From CAVRAW01 sp963716135 (GTDB taxonomy: Bacteria; Planctomycetota; Planctomycetia; Pirellulales; JADZDJ01), in assembly GCA_963716135.1 (NCBI GenBank), contig OY970289.1, positions 3,224,001 through 3,288,000 on the forward strand: a DNA stretch of 64,000 nt, given 5' to 3'. Made by a program: the position numbers and the translations under genes. Position 1 is the stretch's first letter, and each line of letters starts with the position of its first letter. This document shows, one piece after another, positions 1 through 7,306 of this stretch. The notes beneath the pieces are model-generated. The model worked only from the letters and a program-made list of their open reading frames with translations, was not told the DNA's origin and did not search any database.

Positions 1-1514
1 ATGCCGGTGACTTCGAGGAGCGTGGGCACAACGTCAATGACGTGACAGAACTGTTCGCGCAATGCGCCGACGTCCCTGATGTGTCCGGGCCAAGAGATGC
101 AGGCGCACTGACGGATGCCGCCGAGCCTTGAAGCATTCTGCTTGAACCAGGTGAATGGAGTATCGAAGGCCCACGCCCAGCCCGCCGACATGTGGTTATA
201 GGTCTGGTCCGTACCCCAAACATCATACCACTTCATCTGTTCCGCGACGGGCATCATGTTGATGCCATTGAAGAAGGCGATTTCGTTGGGCGTGCCCAGG
301 GGGCCGCCTTCGGCGCTGGTGCCGTTGTCGCCGTTAATATAGATGATGAGCGTATCATTGAGCTTGCCCATGTCTTCGACCGCCTGGATGACGCGGCCGA
401 TTTCGTAGTCGTTGTACATCTCGTAGGCGGCGAAGACTTCGACCTGCCGGATGAATAATTTCTTTTCTTCAGCAGAAAGTTGGTCCCAGGGCTTCAGAAT
501 GTCCTTCGGCCACGGTTCGAGCTTCGTATCAGCAGGGACGACGCCCAGACGCTTCTGGTTCTCGAAGATGCGCTCTCGCAACTTCTCGTAACCGTCATCG
601 AACAGATGCATCTCGTGGACTTTGTCCACCCATTCCTTTGTCGGATGATGCGGTGCGTGTGTTGCGCCGGGGACAAAGTAGCAGAAAAATTTCTTGCTTG
701 GATCGATCTGGTTGATCCGATTAAGATAATCAATGCAATCATCCGCCATGGCCGTAACCAAATTCCATTTCCCTTCCTGCCCTCGGAACGGATAAATCTG
801 CGTGGTGTTGCGGAACAAGTTCGGCTGCCACTGGTTGGCGTCGCCACCCACGAACCCGTAGAAGTATTCGAAGCCCATGCCAGAGGGCCACTGTTCGAAC
901 GGCCCGACCTGGCTCGCCTCATAGGTCGGTGTATTGTGGTCTTTTCCGAACCAGGACGTCGCATAACCATTATCCAGCAGGATGCGACCGATGGTGGCCT
1001 TGTCCTTGGGGATGATGCTGTTGTAACCCGGAAAGCCGGTGGCCTGTTCCGAGATTACGCCAAAGCCGACGGAGTGATGGTTGCGGCCGGTGATCAATGC
1101 AGCGCGCGTAGGTGAACAGAGCGCAGTGGAATGGATATTGTTATAGCGCAGACCGGCCTTCGCGAGACGTTCCATCGTCGGCGTCGGAATGACGCCTCCG
1201 AACGTGCTAGGCACGCCGAAGCCGGCATCGTCGGTCATAATGAGCAGAATGTTGGGGGCTTCTTTCGGCGGCACGACACGCGGCGGCCACCACGCTTTGG
1301 ATTTCTGCGCGGTGTCGTTAATCACGCCGCCGAATCTTGGGTCGGGCGCTGGTAACTGATTGCCGTCGATGGTGGTAGTAGCGCTCGGCGAGCCTGCCAC
1401 TCCGGTCGTCTGCTCGGCGGACATTACTACGCCGGCAAGTGCGCCGACAATTACAGCAAGCGCTGCCCATGCCATATTACGACGTTGCCGAAAAAACTCT
1501 GATTGTGGTCGCAT
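1..1514 (-). CDS. Type I sulfatase (arylsulfatase), C-terminus cut by window edge
   Basis: Hydrolyses sulfate esters, probably in the periplasm on sulfated polysaccharides or similar. Read on the minus strand from the ATG at 1512-1514, with about 504 codons visible before the window ends. An N-terminal hydrophobic stretch (about residues 14-31) looks like a signal peptide or anchor. It is followed by the metal-binding start PNILLIMTDDAGFG and then LCSPTRAALITGRN near plus-strand position 1100. The latter is the C-x-P-x-R signature whose cysteine becomes formylglycine. Further on are HAPHHP and INGDNGTSAEGG, as in AtsA-type enzymes of roughly 750-800 residues, so about a third is missing. An internal ATG 13 codons downstream is another possible start. 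Numerous sulfatases are characteristic of Planctomycetota. The substrate cannot be told. Confidence 0.93.
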   Translation of the reverse strand, partial: MRPQSEFFRQRRNMAWAALAVIVGALAGVVMSAEQTTGVAGSPSATTTIDGNQLPAPDPRFGGVINDTAQKSKAWWPPRVVPPKEAPNILLIMTDDAGFGVPSTFGGVIPTPTMERLAKAGLRYNNIHSTALCSPTRAALITGRNHHSVGFGVISEQATGFPGYNSIIPKDKATIGRILLDNGYATSWFGKDHNTPTYEASQVGPFEQWPSGMGFEYFYGFVGGDANQWQPNLFRNTTQIYPFRGQEGKWNLVTAMADDCIDYLNRINQIDPSKKFFCYFVPGATHAPHHPTKEWVDKVHEMHLFDDGYEKLRERIFENQKRLGVVPADTKLEPWPKDILKPWDQLSAEEKKLFIRQVEVFAAYEMYNDYEIGRVIQAVEDMGKLNDTLIIYINGDNGTSAEGGPLGTPNEIAFFNGINMMPVAEQMKWYDVWGTDQTYNHMSAGWAWAFDTPFTWFKQNASRLGGIRQCACISWPGHIRDVGALREQFCHVIDVVPTLLEVTG

Positions 1515-1769
1515 GTTTGTCTTCTGGTTGTTCGGCGCTGCATTACGGCGCACTAATACGATATGAATCACAGTCGAGAAACACCGGCATACGATTCAAC
1601 TCCATTCCGACTTCGGCCAGCTTGGCCAAAGAACTTCCGCCGGCGCAGAATTTTTCAGCGGGACCATCCGTGAATTGTCTGTCAAACTAAAGTGCAATTG
1701 CAGAAGTGTCAAGCGATGGTCCCGTCCGTCAGATAGATAAGGCGGGAGCACCACGATCCAAAGAGTGCC

Positions 1770-1850
1770 CTACTGACGATCGTTCGTTTTTCGAAGCAAC
1801 CGCCGGAACGAATTCTGCTGCTCAGCCGGGCGAACCTGCCGGTGTCATCA
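1770..1850 (+). repeat. Dispersed repeat family A, copy 1, 5' half (interrupted by IS110)
   Basis: Matches the left half of the ~150 bp intergenic repeat found throughout the window: GTTCGTTT, then CGCCGGAACGAATTCTG, then CTCAGCCGG and GTGTCATCA. It stops exactly where the IS110 left end begins. The right half resumes at 3317. The rest of the gap from 1515 to 1770 shows nothing I recognise. Confidence 0.8.
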
Positions 1851-3316
1851 AAAGAATCCCATGTAAGCCGTGTGCCTGTTGACCGCTTTGAGGGCGGTCA
1901 ACAGGTTAGTGGGTGACTTCACATCCCACACGTTCCTGAAAGGAGCACACGACCATGTCACGGATTGGTCGCAATCGACCTGGGCAAATTCAAGTCAGTG
2001 ACCTGTCTGTTGGACACCGCAACCAACCAGACGGAGTTTTGGACCATGACCACCGATCGGCAGTACCTGCTGGCGGTGCTCAAGAAGTATGCTCCGGAGC
2101 TGGTGGTGATTGAGTCTTGCAGCTTGGCGGGTTGGGTGCACGACGTCTGCACCGCCGAGGGCTACCAGGTGTTGGTCTGCAATCCCAACCAAGAAGCCTG
2201 GAAGTGGAAACACGTCAAACGCAAGACCGACCGGGACGACGCACTCAAGTTGGCCAAGCTAGCGGCGCTGGACCAACTCGTTCCGGTGTACATCCCCGGC
2301 CGCCAACAACGGGAGTACCGTCGGCTGGTCAAGTATCGCCAAGTGGTCTTGGGACGAATCAACCGCGTGCAGAACAACATCCGCTCGATCTTCGCCCAGC
2401 GGGGGATAGAGCTGATGCGTGGTCAGAAGGCCTGGGCGCTGGAACGATACGAACAGATCGCTCAATATCGCCGACCGCTGGCCGAATGTTCCTTGGACGA
2501 GCTGTGGCGGGGCGAGTTGGATCTGGAGCTCGAGCAGTTGGACCACCTCCGACAACACCAGCATGCGATCCACCAGCGGCTCCAGGCATTAGGGCGGGCT
2601 GACCAGCGCGTGCAGCTGCTCGAGACAATCCCTGGCGTGGGGCGTAGGACGGCGGAAGTCGTGGTGGCCTACCTGGATGATCCACACCGCTTCCAGAATG
2701 CGCGGCAAGTCTCGTCCTATGCAGGAATGGTCCCGCGACGTTATCAGTCGGGCGAGATGGATCGCCAGGGTCGGATCCACAAACGGGGCCCGCGTCAGCT
2801 GCGCAGCGCCCTGGTCGAAGCGGCCTGGCTGATGCTGCGCTACAACCCTTGGGCCAGGTCGCTCTACGAGCGACTCACCGGCGGGCAGAAGACCCGTAAG
2901 AAGAAGGCGATCGTCGCGGTGGCTCGCAAGCTCCTGGTACGATGTTGGGTGATGCTCTTGCGCAAAGAACCTTGGAAGCAGGCGCCCCCGATCGCGACGT
3001 CCGTTGCCATGGCTGTTTAATGAATCGTCGGTACTTGAATCTGGAGTAGGATTTGCCTTCCGCTTCGGCTTTGGCACCGCGTGCAGCTCGGAACTCAAGC
3101 TGATCCACGAGATCGGTTAAACGAATGAGCGAGCGCGGCCCGGTTGGATGAACTCCTGAGACGACGCACAAAAAAATTCCCGCTGTGGGAAGAGAACCAG
3201 GCGTCGGCAACTCGAATAGTCGACGAAATCCGAAACGGAAAGCGAAAATACCACCTCGGGACTCGGCAGCAGGCAAGATTGGCATTACCGCAGTTGACCC
3301 ACATACGGCTTCATAG
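1851..3316 (+). mobile_element. IS110-family insertion sequence, complete copy (~1.47 kb)
   Basis: Boundaries are inferred from the interrupted family A repeat on both sides. The left half ends at 1850 and the right half (starting CGCTTGAGTTTCCGGG) resumes about 3317. The element has ~104 bp of non-coding DNA before the transposase and ~296 bp after it. The left end holds a strong hairpin, CTGTTGACCGC pairing with GCGGTCAACAG (about 1879-1907). IS110 elements lack typical terminal inverted repeats and encode a structured bridge RNA in a non-coding end. Here that would lie in the left end or the longer right end. A second, 3'-truncated copy starts at 48196. Exact ends are uncertain by a few bases. 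Confidence 0.85.
1965..3020 (+). CDS. IS110-family transposase (DEDD recombinase)
   Basis: Site-specific recombinase of the IS110 family, 351 residues, close to the usual 330-400. The N-terminal RuvC-like DEDD domain shows AIDLGKFKS, VVIESCSLAG and KTDRDDALKLAKL. The C-terminal Tnp_2 (transposase 20) domain shows ETIPGVGRRTAEVV and VSSYAGMVPRRYQSG, which contains the conserved serine region. The 5' end is odd. The second copy (48301) starts ATG TCA CGG ATT TTG GCA. Here the equivalent ATG at 1955 is out of frame because of one extra base in this stretch, so translation must begin at TTG 1965 or by another route. Activity of this copy is therefore uncertain although the rest is intact. Confidence 0.93.
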   Translation: MVAIDLGKFKSVTCLLDTATNQTEFWTMTTDRQYLLAVLKKYAPELVVIESCSLAGWVHDVCTAEGYQVLVCNPNQEAWKWKHVKRKTDRDDALKLAKLAALDQLVPVYIPGRQQREYRRLVKYRQVVLGRINRVQNNIRSIFAQRGIELMRGQKAWALERYEQIAQYRRPLAECSLDELWRGELDLELEQLDHLRQHQHAIHQRLQALGRADQRVQLLETIPGVGRRTAEVVVAYLDDPHRFQNARQVSSYAGMVPRRYQSGEMDRQGRIHKRGPRQLRSALVEAAWLMLRYNPWARSLYERLTGGQKTRKKKAIVAVARKLLVRCWVMLLRKEPWKQAPPIATSVAMAV

Positions 3317-3387
3317 TCGCTTGAGTTTCCGGGCGCAAACCCTGTCTCATAGACTTGGTAGTTTTTGCGGACAGTTGGCGTTCCAAT
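3317..3387 (+). repeat. Dispersed repeat family A, copy 1, 3' half
   Basis: Continuation of the repeat interrupted at 1850: CGCTTGAGTTTCCGGG, TGTCTCATAGACTTGGT and GTTTTTGCGGACAGTTGG. It overlaps the last codons of the minus-strand membrane gene that ends at 3347 and supplies that gene's stop codon. Confidence 0.8.
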
Positions 3388-3907
3388 AATCCTTTACCTC
3401 CATGTATCGCACACTTAACCCGACGACCAACAAAATCATCGCGAATAGGGCGACGATCACCGTTTGCCATCGAATCCTGCGTGCGCGCAGCATCAGCAAT
3501 GACGCGGCCAACAGCATCATGGGAATGCTAATACAACCGATCACGATCTGGGCATCCGCGGTCGAGAATCCCCAATACATGCGGCTTGCTCGGATGCCGG
3601 CTTCAGCCACGAACAGCGACGCGATGATCATCGCGAGAGCGCCCACCGGTGGAAGAAATCTCTCCAGCAGTGCACAAGGCAACAGCGCGATCGGACCTGC
3701 AACGGCAACCCATAAAATCCAAAATTGGTAGTAGTTGGAATAGCCGGTCAATTTGTCGACTTCAAACGCTCCAGCCACAGGTGACCCATAGATGCCCGCG
3801 CCTAACCACAACCAGAAGCAGCCGCTGACAAACGTTATCGTGCCGAGGAAAATGACGAAGCGGACTAGCCGGCGGTATGCTGTCGGTTGCGAGCTGTCGG
3901 CTTTCAT
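3347..3907 (-). CDS. Integral membrane protein of unknown function
   Basis: 186 residues with about five hydrophobic segments: FVIFLGTITFVSGCFWLWLG, FWILWVAVAGPIALLPCALL, VGALAMIIASLFVAEAG, IVIGCISIPMMLLAASLLML and VIVALFAMILLVVGLSV. No domain is recognised. The first segment has a cysteine but no clear lipobox. The last ~13 residues (NCPQKLPSL region) and the stop codon are encoded by the dispersed repeat that invades the 3' end, so the native C-terminus may differ. Start is ATG at 3905-3907. The gap upstream (3908-4244) holds a short repeat fragment and the promoter of the next gene. Confidence 0.75.
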   Translation of the reverse strand: MKADSSQPTAYRRLVRFVIFLGTITFVSGCFWLWLGAGIYGSPVAGAFEVDKLTGYSNYYQFWILWVAVAGPIALLPCALLERFLPPVGALAMIIASLFVAEAGIRASRMYWGFSTADAQIVIGCISIPMMLLAASLLMLRARRIRWQTVIVALFAMILLVVGLSVRYMEVKDYWNANCPQKLPSL

Positions 3908-4092
3908 TTATGCCCTCAAGTGGACGATCAGGTATCCGACCGCCGAAAAGCGGTAAAATATTGCCGCAGTTTTGCAGCCGAGCATGAAAGTGTCAAATCT
4001 GATAGGGCAAGCTGTGTCGCGGGCTGGGCGCTTAGCCGATTCAGTAAACGCAGCGAATCGTGATGGACCTTACAAACGCGATTCCACCAAAT

Positions 4093-4140
4093 GTTCGTTT
4101 ATTAGAGCGGTCCCATAATTGACGAGTTGCTAGGACGGTT
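4093..4140 (+). repeat. Short variant of the dispersed repeat (type C fragment)
   Basis: GTTCGTTTATTAGAGC followed by ATAATTGACGAGTTGCT and AGGACGG. The same ~48 bp pattern occurs at 10404-10455 and 61975-62022. It resembles the right end of families A and B. Confidence 0.6.
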
Positions 4141-4174
4141 TTGGCCACGTCTACGCGACCAATGGCACGGTACC

Positions 4175-4204
4175 TTGCTCTGTAAATAGCGAACGGTCTA
4201 TATT
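4175..4204 (+). promoter_or_regulatory. Candidate sigma70-type promoter for the 4245 gene
   Basis: TTGCTC at 4175-4180, an 18 bp spacer, then TATATT at 4199-4204, 40 bp before the start codon of the DUF6489-like gene. Pattern match only. Confidence 0.45.
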
Positions 4205-4244
4205 CGATTCATTCAGACGGCCGCGCGTCGCGAGAAGCCATCAT

Positions 4245-4499
4245 ATGAAGATCACGATCAACATAGACTGTACGCCCGCGGAGGCACGACAGTATATGGG
4301 TTTGCCGGACGTGGCGCCGGTGCAGGAGGCAATGCTCAAGGAGTTGCAAGAACGGATGATGGCCAACGTCAGCTCATTGCAGCCCGCCGAGATGATCAAA
4401 GCGTGGATCCCGATGGGATTGGACAATTGGCTGGAAATGCAAAAGGCGTTTTGGAGACAGATGACGTCTGTCGGCACCCGCAGCGACGACAATTCTTAG
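4245..4499 (+). CDS. DUF6489-like small protein
   Basis: 84 residues beginning MKITINIDCTPAEARQYMGL. This N-terminal pattern, with DCTP-EAR-x-GLPDV and a C-terminal helical WIPMGLDNWLEMQKAFW, matches my recollection of the DUF6489 family of small cytoplasmic proteins, whose function is unknown. No signal peptide or membrane segment. Start ATG is preceded by GCGAGAAG at a suitable distance. Monocistronic, with its own candidate promoter. The following gap to 4723 contains no supported gene. Confidence 0.75.
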   Translation: MKITINIDCTPAEARQYMGLPDVAPVQEAMLKELQERMMANVSSLQPAEMIKAWIPMGLDNWLEMQKAFWRQMTSVGTRSDDNS

Positions 4500-4723
4500 A
4501 CTCTGCGGCTTTGTCGGAAGCGTGTGCCTCGCCAAGATACGCGCGGCACAAGGTGCCGAGTTGCCGCACCTCACTGCTAGCGTGTGCGCAGTTTGAAGCG
4601 TGCAAAGGGGCCGCGAGAACCTTCTCCCGGGCAACGCAATCTATCGGTGGTTTGTTGAGACAATCGATAAATACGCGCAGGATGGCTCAAGCCGACGGCG
4701 AACCACGCGGGAGTTGAGCGCCA

Positions 4724-4972
4724 TCATCGAAGAGTGATTTGTAGCGCATCCCGGTGTTCGTCGGTAGCCAAAACAATCCATCCGGGGGTGTTCAAGCCGC
4801 GCTTGCCAATCGTGCCGAACTTTCGGCCGTCGGCCAGTTTTATGAACGCCGGACCGATATAAAACACGATTCCGATTCCCAGGACTTCGGCCGGATCGCT
4901 ATAGGGATGCGGCAGAATTGCTACATAGTCACCGGGGACGAAGCACTGCAATAGATGTTGTGTGCGAGACAT
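4724..4972 (-). CDS. Small orphan protein, paralogue of the 13701 gene
   Basis: 82 residues. The core PGDYVAILPHP...IGPAFIKLADGRKFGTIG and GLNTPGWIVLATDEHRDAL aligns closely with the protein at 13701 (PGMDVAILPRR...VGPVYNQLTDGRMFATIG, GLNTRGYLVPATEEHRAAL). Both therefore belong to one real, unnamed family. Composition suggests a small beta-rich domain, possibly SH3-like. The start is placed at the ATG at 4970-4972 because GGAGG lies 8 bases upstream. The longer GTG alternative at 4987 lies inside that ribosome binding site. Function unknown. Confidence 0.72.
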   Translation of the reverse strand: MSRTQHLLQCFVPGDYVAILPHPYSDPAEVLGIGIVFYIGPAFIKLADGRKFGTIGKRGLNTPGWIVLATDEHRDALQITLR

Positions 4973-5095
4973 CGGTAAATCCTCCACAGGGTGCCAAGAA
5001 AGGCTGCCTGTAGCGGATCGACGCCTGAATCAGGTAGTCGCTCTCATTATAGCAGACTTAACCGCCACGAAGCGGCGGTGCATAGGCTTCTCCGC

Positions 5096-5193
5096 GCATA
5101 AAAGGACCCCGCGCCGCAGATGTTCTTGCTAAGAGAAACTTCCGCAGCGTGGGGCTTTCGTTCGTCGCCAGGAGGCATCCATAGCGTCGAACA
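5096..5193 (-). ncRNA. Candidate small RNA ending in a GC-rich hairpin, copy 1
   Basis: Downstream of the conserved promoter the minus strand carries about 40 nt, then a hairpin with arms at 5157-5142 (AAGCCCCACGCTGCGG) and 5119-5104 (CTGCGGCGCGGGGTCC), followed by TTTT. The whole block is repeated in the opposite orientation at 61750-61890. A reading frame also runs through both copies. Differences between them fall evenly on all three codon positions, so protein coding is unlikely. It could be a small RNA with an intrinsic terminator or a mobile regulatory block. The rest of the 4973-5409 gap shows nothing else. Confidence 0.45.
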
Positions 5194-5199
5194 TTGGTC

Positions 5200-5227
5200 A
5201 GTATAGCAGCCCCTTGAGGCGGTGCAA
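5200..5227 (-). promoter_or_regulatory. Promoter of candidate non-coding RNA, copy 1
   Basis: On the minus strand TTGCAC (5227-5222), a 16 bp spacer and TATACT (5205-5200). The same -35, -10 and spacer length are conserved in the second copy at 61763-61790, which supports a functional promoter. Confidence 0.6.
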
Positions 5228-5409
5228 GGAATTTATGCACGGATTGGTCGTGGTGCCCCAGAATGTGTCCGAGAACGGCGGGAGTAGAGACCGATTAGAG
5301 AATATTTAGATCTCCGCCGAACCCAAAAAGAATCAGGCCGATGTCGAGTAATGCTGCCCACCTGGCGACTGCTAAGGCAGCGGGTTCTTACGAAGCCGCC
5401 CGTTGTACT

Positions 5410-5841
5410 TTAACGCGGTCTGCGGCGGAAGAGACTATCAGGCATTTGCCGCTCGACGGTGCGGCCGTATTCTTCCGGACTACGACGTTGCCCTACCACG
5501 GGCCAAGGAGCCACGTCAGTCATCTGCGGCATGATCTCCAACAGCTGTGTGCGGAGCTTGTGCAGCATCCGCTTTAACGAGGGGGTGTTGGCCTTTTCCG
5601 TGAGGGCCGCCACCGTTTTCATCACTCTGACGAGCCGCGACCATTCCATCACGGGAGGCGAGAGGGGCGAGTTGGATTCGACCAGCAAATCGGCGATTGG
5701 CACATCCAGCACTTTTTGCCACTCGTAGAGGACGCTGAGCGGTAGGTCAAAAGTTTCGTCTTCCTGCTGGCGGACGACAGCGATGTCGAGATGTAAACGT
5801 CGGGCGACATTAATCCGTGTCACCTCTTGTTGCCGCCGCAC
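5410..5841 (-). CDS. XRE-like helix-turn-helix regulator (probably 5'-truncated by a stop)
   Basis: 143 residues from GTG 5841. Residues 3-50 (QQEVTRINVARRLHLD, then LPLSVLYEWQKVLDVPIADLLVE) have the pattern of an XRE-type DNA-binding helix-turn-helix. This is followed by a helical, leucine-rich segment and a basic C-terminus, RRRPR. No membrane segment; probably cytoplasmic. In the same frame, directly upstream, there is a TAG and then a 25-codon frame starting at an ATG with a good ribosome binding site (5943). The original gene probably began at 5943 and was interrupted by the nonsense codon. Whether GTG 5841 is used is unknown. Confidence 0.6.
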   Translation of the reverse strand: MRRQQEVTRINVARRLHLDIAVVRQQEDETFDLPLSVLYEWQKVLDVPIADLLVESNSPLSPPVMEWSRLVRVMKTVAALTEKANTPSLKRMLHKLRTQLLEIMPQMTDVAPWPVVGQRRSPEEYGRTVERQMPDSLFRRRPR

Positions 5842-5865
5842 GGTCGAGAGCTGATGTAACGGCCG

Positions 5866-5943
5866 CTAACCTTTACTTGGGAGATCGTTCGCGGCGTCCG
5901 GCGGCGTGTCTAACCGTTCCCGAATCAATTCCATGTGGCTCAT
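5866..5943 (-). pseudogene. Upstream 25-codon part of the broken XRE-like gene
   Basis: ATG at 5941-5943 follows GAGGAGCAAATGCCGCT, a strong ribosome binding site. It encodes MSHMELIRERLDTPPDAAN and ends at TAG 5868-5866. Without that stop the frame runs straight into the helix-turn-helix protein at 5841. Alternatively it is a short leader peptide. Confidence 0.45.
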
Positions 5944-6136
5944 AGCGGCATTTGCTCCTCAAGGGAATCAAAATAACCATGCACTAACGCCCTGGTGGCG
6001 TCATACTTCGATGGATAGCACGAACGCTGTTAGATGGACGTTCTCCGCGGCTCGTGCGCTGCGGAAGCAGGCGAATACCAAAATGCAACGGCTAACTTAC
6101 GAATGGGCCAGCGTGACCCCAAAAGAAAGCCGGATC

Positions 6137-6364
6137 TCACCCAACAGGCGCTGCAGGGTCTTGCGTCGGGCGGTCGACAGCACCATTGCCGTGGATTCGA
6201 TCCCATATCTCCCGTCGATGCACGGGAACATCAGGATCAGCCTCAAAACCCAGGCGCACCTTTCCACCTTTAACTCCCAGCACCGTGACTACCAGCTTGC
6301 GATCTAATTCGCTAGCCCCGCCGACCACCACCGATTCCTGATTCCTTCGTGACAAAACTAACAT
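6137..6364 (-). CDS. csrA: Carbon storage regulator CsrA
   Basis: 75-residue RNA-binding post-transcriptional regulator; the family dimer binds GGA motifs in mRNA leaders. It starts MLVLSRRNQESVVVGG, the canonical CsrA N-terminus. VTVLGVKGGKVRLGFEA and VPVHRREIWDRI complete the domain, and about 15 residues extend past the usual length. The ATG at 6362-6364 follows GGAGGG by 7 bases; an upstream in-frame start 10 codons earlier is less likely. The ~170 nt leader contains a pair of 13-bp direct repeats (6438-6477), and a terminator-type hairpin sits at 6531-6580 on the same strand. The gene may therefore be regulated at transcript level. Confidence 0.95.
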   Translation of the reverse strand: MLVLSRRNQESVVVGGASELDRKLVVTVLGVKGGKVRLGFEADPDVPVHRREIWDRIHGNGAVDRPTQDPAAPVG

Positions 6365-6437
6365 GGCTAACCCTCCGTTCTCACGACTGTTCACTGTCTC
6401 CGCTCGAGGTGTCCGTTGGAACGCAATGAGCGATCAG

Positions 6438-6477
6438 GAACACCTGTACCATGGTGCTGGTCGTGAACACCTGCACC
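6438..6477 (-). promoter_or_regulatory. Pair of 13-bp direct repeats in the csrA leader
   Basis: GAACACCTGTACC (6438-6450) and GAACACCTGCACC (6465-6477) on the plus strand differ at one base and start 27 bp apart. On the coding strand they read GGTACAGGTGTTC and GGTGCAGGTGTTC. They could be operator half-sites or paired RNA motifs upstream of csrA. Confidence 0.4.
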
Positions 6478-6530
6478 ACAGTGCCGTCGTCATTTCAATT
6501 TTCAACTACTGCGTCACACCGAAAACCAAT

Positions 6531-6580
6531 AAAAAAACCGATGTGGTCGATCACCTCCGGGTGGCCGACCACATCGGTTT
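6531..6580 (-). terminator. Strong intrinsic terminator upstream of csrA
   Basis: The minus strand shows a 13-bp perfect stem (ACCGATGTGGTCG, 6578-6566, pairing with 6549-6537) followed by seven T residues (6537-6531). The apex folds further as CACC-CGGA-GGTG, placing GGA in the terminal loop. It lies 167 bases before the csrA start on the same strand. It either ends an unidentified upstream small transcript or acts as an attenuator in the csrA leader. The 6600-7000 region upstream has no gene that I can support, only a weaker 8-bp hairpin near 6866-6901. Confidence 0.7.
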
Positions 6581-7012
6581 ACTCTTCAACGAGCCTCCCG
6601 TTACCGCTGGGCTGCTCTTCAATTAGTTATCCGATAACAGCGATTTGAGTTGAGGGCGACACAGAACGCAAGGGGAATAGTTGTTTCACGATGCTATCGC
6701 GCGGTTGATTTAATGGACCAAACGAAACGGAACTCCTGACAGGCTACCACCACCGCAAATACCAGATCAGCACTTCGACGACCAACAAGGACGAAATATT
6801 TAGTTCATATCTGCAATCTGGCCATTTCTAGGAAATCGCGGGAAGAGGATCGGCCGAAGGCAAGAGTCCGATATTCTCAGGCAATACACCGAATCGGACT
6901 TATAGCCGGCCGCCGACGAATTAGCGAACAAGTCAACGGCATTTGAACCGTCCAAGGTGTAGCCGTCAAAAAGGGACACAGAATCCGCGAAGGAATTCCA
7001 TATTCAAAATCG

Positions 7013-7165
7013 TTGGTTTGATGGAGCGACCACTGGAACGAATTAGGGGTTCAGCCGGACAAACCCGCCAGTGTCATCAAACGCTTGACTTTCCGGGGCT
7101 CGATTCCAGTCTCAGAAACTCGGTCGTTTTTGTGGACAATTGAGAAACGGTTAGGTTGATGAGAC
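7013..7165 (+). repeat. Dispersed repeat family A, copy 2
   Basis: A full-length copy: TTGGTTTGATGGAGCGACC, TGGAACGAATT, TTCAGCCGGACAAACCCGCC, GTGTCATCAAACGCTTGA, CAGTCTCAGAAACTCGGTCG and the right end GGACAATTGAGAAACGG with GTTGATGAGAC. It sits just upstream of the kinase gene, as does copy 11 beside the kinase paralogue. Confidence 0.85.
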
Positions 7166-7306
7166 GGGAATCGGCAGTCAAGGACTACATCAATGTCCCC
7201 AGCCGGGCGTTTCGCCGAATGCCAAAGATATACAATGCCTGGAGCAGAGCGGATAATCACAGGGGTCAAGTTCACTTTGGCGTTTGCGGCCTGCAAAGGG
7301 GCGCGC

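Noticed and set aside
5058..5240. 60-codon minus-strand reading frame similar to one at 61720-61986, as a possible small protein family.
   Set aside because: Differences between copies fall equally on all codon positions and the similarity includes promoter and hairpin elements, so the conservation is at the nucleic acid level.
6590..7010. Possible gene or structured RNA in the 400-bp gap upstream of the csrA terminator.
   Set aside because: No frame over 30 codons looks protein-like. Only weak promoter-like hexamers and one 8-bp hairpin (6866-6901) were found.
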